DNA of 5,678 bases from an uncultured Lachnobacterium sp. (lineage in GTDB: Bacteria > Bacillota > Clostridia > Lachnospirales > Lachnospiraceae). Of this stretch, positions 1-5,379 are shown piece after piece. The stretch is taken from contig CAMFPD010000150.1 of NCBI GenBank assembly GCA_945971355.1, positions 1 to 5,678 of the forward strand, written 5' to 3'. The position numbers and the translations under genes were made by a program. Each line of letters starts with the position of its first letter. The stretch's first letter is position 1. Under the pieces are notes generated by a model that saw nothing but the letters and a program-made list of their open reading frames with translations, was not told the DNA's origin and made no database searches.

Positions 1-89
1 TCACGGCAAATAGATATCTTGTTTTTTCTCTGGTCAGCATTAAATTGGTATCGATAATTAATATTTACTGGATTACAATAATACTTCAT
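1..89 (-). CDS. Probable family 43 glycoside hydrolase, N-terminal 29 residues only
   Basis: This is an open frame starting at ATG 89-87 and running off the left edge without a stop. It is preceded by a purine-rich AAGGGAGAAGG ribosome binding site 8 nt upstream. The visible protein begins MKYYCNPVNINYRYQFN and ends KISICR. From memory, this matches the start of clostridial GH43 five-bladed beta-propeller enzymes, where an E-A-A-D-P-S segment carrying the catalytic base Asp usually follows immediately; here that would lie just outside the window. GH43 members are mostly beta-xylosidases or alpha-L-arabinofuranosidases, but the subfamily and substrate cannot be told from 29 residues. There is no signal peptide, so a cytoplasmic enzyme is expected. 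It sits 47 bp after the GH1 stop on the same strand with no hairpin between, so it is probably the fourth operon gene. The family call rests on recognition of a short N-terminus. Confidence 0.62.
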   Translation of the reverse strand, partial: MKYYCNPVNINYRYQFNADQRKNKISICR

Positions 90-97
90 TACAGTTA

Positions 98-108
98 CCT
101 TCTCCCTT
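98..108 (-). promoter_or_regulatory. Ribosome binding site of the GH43-like gene
   Basis: On the minus strand the sequence AAGGGAGAAGG lies 8 nt before the ATG at 89. It contains both GGGAG and AGAAGG, so it can pair with the 16S anti-Shine-Dalgarno in two registers. It is the main reason for accepting the short left-edge frame as a real gene. Confidence 0.7.
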
Positions 109-136
109 ACATTATTATCCATATGGACGAACATCA

Positions 137-1450
137 TTATATATTTCCTAGATAATACAAGCTCTCTTTTGGTATACGCTTCATGGTGGTTCGATCCACT
201 GAAATCAAACCAAATCTCATAGAAAAGCCCTTCTGCCATTCGAAGTTATCCATCAGAGACCAATGACAATAACCAATTACAGGAATACCATCTGAGATAC
301 AATCTGCAACTCCCTTTGTAGCTACTTCAATAAATGCAATTCTTCTATCATCATTATCTGTAGCCACTCCATTTTCTGTCACCATAATTGGCATATCTTT
401 TTTTCCAGCCTTCTCAAACTCACTATATACTCTACAGATAACATGCTCCAAGGCCTGTGGATAAAACTCATAATCCATCTGGGTTGTCTCAGCTCCCTGT
501 GGAACTGGACAGATACCGTCTGGTCCAATAAGACTTCTTGTATAATTCTGAAGTCCAAAGAAATCGTCCTCCAAAATATATGGAAGATAATGAGTAAACT
601 CTTCATCCCATTCCTTCTGTGCCACTGCTTCCCCACCATTTACTGGCTGAATATCATGAAGAGATAACGACAACCCAATTAGCAAATGTGGACACGCTTC
701 CTTCATTGCTTTTCTTGCGGCCTGATGGGCCTTCATTACTAGGATATCTCCCTCTGGAGTTCTGGCACTTACAAAGTTCTGTGGACTCTTGGTTTGAAAA
801 ATTTCCTCATTTTCAATTGCCTGCATGGCCATATTTTCCATCATGTCATTAAAGTTCATTCCTACTTGAGCAGTTCCTTCCATATTGCTGTCCTGCGCCT
901 GTTGCATTTGACTCATTTTCGCCATCATCTGTCTCTTATATCGTTCTGCAATGGCCGCCACCTGTAATCCCATGTTGGCTTCATTGATGGTAACAACATA
1001 TTTCATCAAATCACCAAGTTCATTAACCACATACTTGCAGTAATTGGCAAAAGCATCTACTGTTGCTTCACTTTCCCATCCCCCGTTTTTGATTAACCAA
1101 ACCGGAGAAGTAAAATGCATCATAGTAACAACTGGTTCAATTCCATTATCTCTACAGCATTTTAATACATTTCTGTAATGCTCCACTTCAGAAGCATCAA
1201 ACTTACCCTCTTCTGGCTCAATTCTTGCCCACTCAATAGAAAAACGATATGTATTAAGTCCAGCCTTAGCCATTAGACGAATGTCCTCCTCATACCGATT
1301 ATAATGATCCACAGCATCAAGAGATGGCTCATTAAAGCTGGTATGTTTCATATGCTCCATTGCCCAATAATCACTATGAATGTTGTTCCCTTCTACCTGA
1401 TGTGCTGCTGTTGCCGCTCCAATTAAGAAACCTTCTGGAAATCTTCCCAT
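137..1450 (-). CDS. Family 1 glycoside hydrolase (beta-glucosidase/beta-galactosidase type)
   Basis: This is a 437-residue cytoplasmic GH1 retaining beta-glycosidase with a single (beta/alpha)8 barrel; the usual length is about 440-480. Visible landmarks are the N-terminal F-x-x-G-x-A-T-A-A-H-Q-V-E-G segment (Q18, E20), H112 in MHFTSPVW, acid/base E157 in TINEAN, N302-Y303, nucleophile E359 in VTENG, and W397 followed by NFEW (E404, W405). The NFEW pair is typical of enzymes binding unphosphorylated glucose or galactose. 6-phospho-beta-glycosidases carry Ser here plus a Lys/Tyr pair. Odd points are Ala instead of Pro in the acid/base motif (normally NEP) and a Met/Gln-rich stretch at residues 171-212 between E157 and the next conserved helix. 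The start follows GAAGGAAG, with AAGGA 7 nt upstream. It lies 31 bp after the GH2 stop, so it is probably co-transcribed. Sugar and linkage specificity are unknown. Confidence 0.93.
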   Translation of the reverse strand: MGRFPEGFLIGAATAAHQVEGNNIHSDYWAMEHMKHTSFNEPSLDAVDHYNRYEEDIRLMAKAGLNTYRFSIEWARIEPEEGKFDASEVEHYRNVLKCCRDNGIEPVVTMMHFTSPVWLIKNGGWESEATVDAFANYCKYVVNELGDLMKYVVTINEANMGLQVAAIAERYKRQMMAKMSQMQQAQDSNMEGTAQVGMNFNDMMENMAMQAIENEEIFQTKSPQNFVSARTPEGDILVMKAHQAARKAMKEACPHLLIGLSLSLHDIQPVNGGEAVAQKEWDEEFTHYLPYILEDDFFGLQNYTRSLIGPDGICPVPQGAETTQMDYEFYPQALEHVICRVYSEFEKAGKKDMPIMVTENGVATDNDDRRIAFIEVATKGVADCISDGIPVIGYCHWSLMDNFEWQKGFSMRFGLISVDRTTMKRIPKESLYYLGNI

Positions 1451-1455
1451 ATTTT

Positions 1456-1463
1456 CTTCCTTC
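1456..1463 (-). promoter_or_regulatory. Ribosome binding site of the GH1 gene
   Basis: The minus-strand sequence GAAGGAAG contains AAGGA ending 7 nt before ATG 1450-1448. It fixes the start at MGRFPEG, the normal beginning of a GH1 barrel without leader. It lies in the 31-bp gap after the GH2 stop, where there is no room for an independent promoter of usual size. Confidence 0.7.
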
Positions 1464-1481
1464 TTTCTTCATACACTTTAT

Positions 1482-3740
1482 CTACAATTGCTTCTTCGGA
1501 ATTCTTGCCAATGCTGCTGCAAGCATTTTCGCCTGCTCTCCATCTGTATCCATTCCACTTTGCGCTAAAAGCTTCTTCAATGGCTGCCTCGCTATCATGG
1601 CCATCATTGACTTCGGAATTTTCACATTTTTTCCCATACCGCCAGCAACAGATCCCTGCATCTGTTTCATCATGTTTTCAAGTAGTGCGGCACCCTCTGG
1701 AGTTGCCTGTATTTCAGCCATAGTACTATTCAAAGACAAATATCCATCTTCCTCTGCCTCCTCATCTTCCTGTGGTTCATCAAACCAGTTTCGCACCTTT
1801 TTGGCATCCATAAAATATGCTGGATTTGGTTCTTCAACCTTGCGAATTGTCATCTCATCATTCAATGTGTCATCGTCTGCAGATACTGCTTTAATATGAT
1901 GCACCCCATTAATTGGAACCTGAAATCTAAAAATATGCTCTCCCTGCTCTTCTTTAAACAAAACTCCATCTACATAGAGCGCAATTTTCTTCTGATTTGA
2001 GTATACTTTCACTTCTGTTACAGGCTCTATACGATCTACATATCTACTGCCACACAGATGCACAAATGGCTCATCACTCCACCATGCCTTGTAAATGTAG
2101 TAAGCATCCTTTTTCTGTTTGCGGTCAAAGGTTATAAGTCCCTTGTGGTTCTTGCCTGGGTCTCCAGCCTCATCTCGACCTGCTGCTGCAAACTCAAACA
2201 TGTTCCATACATAGGTTCCCCAGAGATAAGGTCTCTCCGAAATCATCTGCAACATATGCTCATGATAGACAGCCATATAGCTTTCGGTATAATCTCCTTT
2301 TTCTGGTTTTGGAGACTGTAAAGAAATCACAGAATCAGCACCATATTCCGTCAATCCGATTACCGTATCAGGATGCTCCTTATGGAACTGATCAAAGAAT
2401 ACATCATTGTCTTCTACATCTCCCACATACCAACCATAGTAAAGGTTATATCCACGAATATCCGGAAGTTCCACTAATGGGCTGTCCGTCTCTAACATAA
2501 ACAAATTTGCCATAGCTGACACACGATGCTTATCCATCGTATGAATTAAATCATTTAAGATTCTATGGTTCTCCATTAAATCCTCTGTAACTCCCTGAAG
2601 GGAAATTTCATTGGAAATTGCCCAGCAAATAATAGATGCATGATTATAATTCTGCACAATAAGTTCTTTCATCTGTGAAATAGTATTCTCTCTTCCACCA
2701 TCCATATGAACGGAGATGTATGGAATCTCTGCCCATGCCACAATCCCCTTTTCATCACACAAGTCATAGAAATACTGATCATGCTGATAATGTGCAAGTC
2801 TAATAGAATTAGCTCCTACAGAAAGAATCAGCTCCATATCCTCCTCATGCATTTCCTTGGTAAGTGCATTTCCTACACCAAGTCTGTCCTGATGGCGAGA
2901 CACACCGCGAAGTGGATAGCTTCTGCCATTCAAGAAAAATCCTTCATTCGGATCAAAATGATATGTGCGGCATCCAAACTTGCTTGACACCTCATCTATA
3001 AGCTCACCATTTTGATAAAGACCTGCTGTTGCAACATAGAGGAATGGATCCTTAAGTCCGTCCCATAAATGAGGCTTTTCAATTGCCATTGTTCCCTCAA
3101 AATGATTGACCCCTGATATTGCCACCTCGTCATACAAGCTCTGATTATCCTGCTCTGATGCCTCAAGTTCTACCTTGCCAACACCATCTATAGATACTAC
3201 AACCTTATCTGCAGCCCCCGTAATATAAGCATCAAAACGTACCTGTGCTTTATCTCCTACCATCTCAGGTGTAATGTAAAAACCTTTTCCACCATAATAA
3301 TCAAGGTCGAAATGTGTCTCTGGTACAGTAATCAATTTTACATCTCTGTATAGACCACCATAGAATGTGAAATCAGCTTTTTGTGGATACACATAATCAT
3401 TAGCTGAATTATCCACCTCAATCTGTAACTCATTTTCGTCCTTCAAATACTCTGTAAGATTTGCACGATAAGTAGAATAACCTCCATCATGACTGGCAAG
3501 CTCTACCCCGTTCAATCTGACTTTTGATGATGAATTTGCACCATTTATCTCTAAATACAACTGTTCAGTATTTTTTATGTCTGGTTTTGAAAAGGTCTTG
3601 GTATATGTACAAGCTCCTCTATAATAGTCAGAAGCGCTCTGACCATCCACCGCATTCCATGTATGAGGCAGATTCACCTGCTGCTTTACCCCCTCTTTTT
3701 CAAAAATGTAACTTTCATTAAATAAATTGATTTTTCTCAT
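1482..3740 (-). CDS. Family 2 glycoside hydrolase (beta-galactosidase-like) with Met-rich C-terminal tail
   Basis: This is a 752-residue GH2 retaining beta-glycosidase, expected in the cytoplasm because no signal peptide is seen. Domain order: sugar-binding jelly roll (about 1-140, with FYGGLYRDV at 127-134), Ig-like sandwich (about 150-260), TIM barrel (about 265-555), a further beta-sandwich (about 572-633, VKVYSNQ, resembling GH2 C-terminal accessory domains), an acidic linker (656-664) and a Met-rich helical tail (about 670-752). The acid/base is E378 in AISNE and the nucleophile E465 in LTEYGA. N531-H532-K533-G534 after WNMFEF matches the N-x-K motif that contacts the carboxylate in beta-glucuronidases, but some GH2 beta-galactosidases also have N-x-K-G. 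The HYQHDQYFYDLCDEKG region looks more beta-galactosidase-like. The start has AGGGAG about 10 nt upstream and lies 21 bp after the transporter stop. Family is secure; substrate is open between beta-galactoside, beta-glucuronide and others. Confidence 0.93.
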   Translation of the reverse strand: MRKINLFNESYIFEKEGVKQQVNLPHTWNAVDGQSASDYYRGACTYTKTFSKPDIKNTEQLYLEINGANSSSKVRLNGVELASHDGGYSTYRANLTEYLKDENELQIEVDNSANDYVYPQKADFTFYGGLYRDVKLITVPETHFDLDYYGGKGFYITPEMVGDKAQVRFDAYITGAADKVVVSIDGVGKVELEASEQDNQSLYDEVAISGVNHFEGTMAIEKPHLWDGLKDPFLYVATAGLYQNGELIDEVSSKFGCRTYHFDPNEGFFLNGRSYPLRGVSRHQDRLGVGNALTKEMHEEDMELILSVGANSIRLAHYQHDQYFYDLCDEKGIVAWAEIPYISVHMDGGRENTISQMKELIVQNYNHASIICWAISNEISLQGVTEDLMENHRILNDLIHTMDKHRVSAMANLFMLETDSPLVELPDIRGYNLYYGWYVGDVEDNDVFFDQFHKEHPDTVIGLTEYGADSVISLQSPKPEKGDYTESYMAVYHEHMLQMISERPYLWGTYVWNMFEFAAAGRDEAGDPGKNHKGLITFDRKQKKDAYYIYKAWWSDEPFVHLCGSRYVDRIEPVTEVKVYSNQKKIALYVDGVLFKEEQGEHIFRFQVPINGVHHIKAVSADDDTLNDEMTIRKVEEPNPAYFMDAKKVRNWFDEPQEDEEAEEDGYLSLNSTMAEIQATPEGAALLENMMKQMQGSVAGGMGKNVKIPKSMMAMIARQPLKKLLAQSGMDTDGEQAKMLAAALARIPKKQL

Positions 3741-3750
3741 TTAATCACAG

Positions 3751-3756
3751 CTCCCT
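3751..3756 (-). promoter_or_regulatory. Ribosome binding site of the GH2 gene
   Basis: AGGGAG on the minus strand ends 10 nt before ATG 3740-3738, within the 21-bp gap after the transporter stop. The spacing is slightly long but usable. The tight gap supports transcriptional linkage of transporter and GH2. Confidence 0.6.
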
Positions 3757-3761
3757 ATCTA

Positions 3762-5228
3762 CTATTTTTCATTAATCTGGCTTTTCTTTGCTGCAATTCT
3801 CTTCTGCACTTCAACCATCTCTTCCTTTGTTAATTTACAATCCTTCATTGCAATTAATGTAATAATCCAGCCAATTAATGGGAATCCAAAATATATAACC
3901 ATTGTAACCACAAAAATAGGAGTTGTAAGTGGTTCATTAGGCTGTGGCATTGTGCTTGTATATCCAATAATTGCAACTGCTCCTGTTGCAATAAGGGCTG
4001 AGAATGATGAAATTAATTTATCAATTAAGCTGTATGTACCTGTAACAACAGCTGGCACATATCTGCCACTACGATCCAGCTCATAATCAATTGTATCTGC
4101 CATAAATGACGCATTTGCTGTAGTAACACACATTTTCGCTCCATTGAGGGCTAATGTAAAAACCACATACAAAATCATAGTTACACCAAAATTTGCAATT
4201 GTACTTGGATCAATAACAATAAAGAAAATTAGCATTAAAACTGCAATGACCATACTTACCTTGGTCCATGTCACAATCGCATTCCTGCTTCCATGATTTC
4301 CTGCATATTTTGCTCCAAATACTGCAAATACAATGGATGGCAGCATACTGATAACCGAAAGCATTGTTGCCATACTCATGTTTCCGATAATGATACCGTA
4401 CAGCATTGTAGTAATTACAGCCTGTGCTGCTGTCTGCTGAGCAATCTTGTCAGATGCCTGTGCAGCAATATATGCCTGCAAAGGCTTGTTTCCCTTGAGC
4501 ACGTCCACCATGTCTTTCAATTTAATTGGTTCCTGTTTTTTAATTCCATGATAATATTCCGGCTTATCATACTCAGATACACCAATACATACAAGAATGA
4601 TTCCAACTGCTGCAACTAACACACAAAACTTAACTGCTGCTGAAAGAAAATCCTGATTATATACTCCACCATATTTTGGAAGTAAAACCATATTTAATAC
4701 GACAGTCATAACCATTGGAACCATATAGTTCAATGCAGTCTGCCAAACACCTATAGTTGGACGCTGTTTTGGATCGTTGGTCATAATTGCTGGAAGTGTC
4801 TGTGCTGTCATGTTTGTTATGGTGTAACCTATAACATAAACAATATACAGTACTGTAAACATTACAATTCCAAATCCCTTTGACGAGAACAAATCAAACA
4901 TCGCAATCAGTGCAATTGCTTCAATAACAAATCCACCAATAAGCAGTATACGTAATCTACCAAACTTAGTATCTACCTTGTCATATACAAATGCTAAAAT
5001 AGGGTCTGTAACACCATCTAGAATTCTTGTACATGTTAAAATAACACCAACCACAGCAGTGGAAATTCCATATCCTATACTTGCGCTGTAACTTGCCATT
5101 CCAATCAAAGAATAGACCGACATCCCTACTAACGCATTGCATGCCACCAAAATAATCTGCCATAATTTTGCTCGACGATACTGTACGCCATCAATTTCAC
5201 TCTGGCTAAGCTTTTTCTTTTTACCCAT
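3762..5228 (-). CDS. GPH-family (MelB-like) glycoside:cation symporter
   Basis: This is a 488-residue inner-membrane protein of the glycoside-pentoside-hexuronide:cation symporter family (MFS_2, MelB/GusB/XynB relatives), with about 12 hydrophobic segments spread over residues 22-462. Diagnostic features are D71 and D75 in ILDGVTDP, corresponding to the paired Asp cation-site residues of MelB (D55/D59). Next comes the loop D-K-V-D-T-K-F-G-R-L-R after the second segment. The late family motif MADTIDYELDRSGRY (376-390) is followed by a TYSLIDKL helix. It should import a sugar or glycoside with Na+ or H+ and leave it unphosphorylated. No C-terminal PTS IIA domain of the LacS type is present. An in-frame GTG at 5258 would add ten residues, but the start at 5228 has AAGGGAGG 5 nt upstream and gives the usual short basic N-terminus MGKKKK. 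First gene of the operon; substrate not readable. Confidence 0.93.
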   Translation of the reverse strand: MGKKKKLSQSEIDGVQYRRAKLWQIILVACNALVGMSVYSLIGMASYSASIGYGISTAVVGVILTCTRILDGVTDPILAFVYDKVDTKFGRLRILLIGGFVIEAIALIAMFDLFSSKGFGIVMFTVLYIVYVIGYTITNMTAQTLPAIMTNDPKQRPTIGVWQTALNYMVPMVMTVVLNMVLLPKYGGVYNQDFLSAAVKFCVLVAAVGIILVCIGVSEYDKPEYYHGIKKQEPIKLKDMVDVLKGNKPLQAYIAAQASDKIAQQTAAQAVITTMLYGIIIGNMSMATMLSVISMLPSIVFAVFGAKYAGNHGSRNAIVTWTKVSMVIAVLMLIFFIVIDPSTIANFGVTMILYVVFTLALNGAKMCVTTANASFMADTIDYELDRSGRYVPAVVTGTYSLIDKLISSFSALIATGAVAIIGYTSTMPQPNEPLTTPIFVVTMVIYFGFPLIGWIITLIAMKDCKLTKEEMVEVQKRIAAKKSQINEK

Positions 5229-5233
5229 AATAA

Positions 5234-5241
5234 CCTCCCTT
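5234..5241 (-). promoter_or_regulatory. Ribosome binding site deciding the transporter start
   Basis: The minus-strand AAGGGAGG ends 5 nt before ATG 5228-5226. It is the strongest Shine-Dalgarno in the window and shows that translation begins at MGKKKK, not at the upstream in-frame GTG (5258-5256), which has no comparable site. Confidence 0.85.
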
Positions 5242-5280
5242 AAGTACAAACGTCTCACGGACGAAATCTCTTTTGATGAC

Positions 5281-5310
5281 TTTACAATACCATGTCCTTT
5301 ATGTTATAGT
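5281..5310 (+). promoter_or_regulatory. Candidate promoter of the divergent regulator gene
   Basis: TTTACA (5281-5286, 5/6 to consensus) is separated by 18 bp from TATAGT (5305-5310), which is preceded by TG at 5302-5303, giving a full extended -10 (TGtTATAGT). Transcription would start near 5317, inside the first copy of the 20-bp repeat, about 63 nt before the regulator ATG. A second possibility is TTGACC (5321-5326) with an 18-bp spacer and TGTAAT (5345-5350). The first is preferred because its -10 is much better. Confidence 0.5.
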
Positions 5311-5312
5311 TA
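5284..5312 (-). promoter_or_regulatory. Candidate operon promoter with extended -10 and no recognisable -35
   Basis: Read on the minus strand, TG-G-TATTGT (5292-5284) is an extended -10 with a 4/6 match to TATAAT. With a 17-bp spacer the -35 position (5312-5307) reads TAACTA, which hardly resembles TTGACA, and other spacers do no better. Transcription would begin near 5277 and leave a leader of roughly 50 nt before the transporter ATG. A poor -35 next to a tandem repeat is what activator-dependent AraC-family promoters often look like. This is a visual match without transcript data. Confidence 0.42.
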
Positions 5313-5350
5313 GAATATATTTGACCATATTAGAATTATTTTGATGTAAT
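5311..5350 (+). repeat. Tandem 20-bp direct repeat, candidate operator
   Basis: Two abutting 20-bp units (5311-5330 and 5331-5350) share TAGAAT at their starts and TTGA at positions 11-14, with 13 of 20 bases identical. AraC-family proteins commonly bind two direct half-sites about two helical turns apart, close to the 20-bp period here. The repeat ends next to the degenerate -35 position of the operon promoter and covers the start of the regulator transcript. One protein bound here could therefore activate leftward and repress rightward. The DNA is AT-rich, so chance similarity is possible. Confidence 0.45.
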
Positions 5351-5363
5351 ATTTTAATGTAAT
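5338..5363 (+). repeat. Tandem 13-bp direct repeat in the regulator leader
   Basis: ATTTTGATGTAAT (5338-5350) is followed immediately by ATTTTAATGTAAT (5351-5363), identical at 12 of 13 positions. It overlaps the second unit of the 20-bp repeat and ends just before the regulator ribosome binding site. It may be an additional regulator contact, a recent small duplication, or AT-rich simple sequence. Confidence 0.6.
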
Positions 5364-5365
5364 TT

Positions 5366-5372
5366 AGAAAGG
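5366..5372 (+). promoter_or_regulatory. Ribosome binding site of the regulator gene
   Basis: AGAAAGG lies 7 nt before ATG 5380-5382. An in-frame TAG at 5365-5367 excludes starts further upstream; only TTG at 5374 is an alternative, and it would be too close to this site. Confidence 0.7.
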
Positions 5373-5379
5373 TTTGAAA

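Noticed and set aside
118..127. Ten-base palindrome TCCATATGGA between GH1 and the GH43-like gene
   Set aside because: It cannot form a stable hairpin because there is no loop, the flanks do not pair, and no T-run follows. It is common by chance in AT-rich DNA and is not a terminator.
1360..1899. Plus-strand open frame of 179 codons opposite the GH1/GH2 junction
   Set aside because: It lies antisense across the ends of two well-supported enzymes. Its Phe/Ser/Cys-rich translation reflects the complement of Met/Glu/Lys-rich coding sequence, and no family motif is visible.
4293..4619. Plus-strand open frame of 108 codons within the transporter gene
   Set aside because: Its composition (Cys, His, Ser and Asn runs) is what an antisense reading of a membrane protein gives, and there is no ribosome binding site or recognisable domain.
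5229..5258. Ten-residue N-terminal extension of the transporter from GTG 5258
   Set aside because: There is no Shine-Dalgarno before the GTG, while AAGGGAGG sits 5 nt before ATG 5228. Family members normally start with a short basic stretch like MGKKKK.
5251..5263. Small inverted repeat CGTC-tcacg-GACG in the transporter leader
   Set aside because: A 4-bp stem with no extension and no T-run is too weak for a terminator or structured riboswitch. It may be a minor leader hairpin but cannot be supported as a feature.
5321..5350. TTGACC with TGTAAT as the main regulator promoter
   Set aside because: The -35 is good, but the -10 is weaker than the extended TGtTATAGT upstream. It is kept only as an alternative.
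5229..5379. CcpA cre site in the intergenic region
   Set aside because: The nearest candidate (minus-strand TGTAAAGTCATCAA) lacks the central CG and several other consensus positions, so catabolite control by CcpA is not shown by the sequence.
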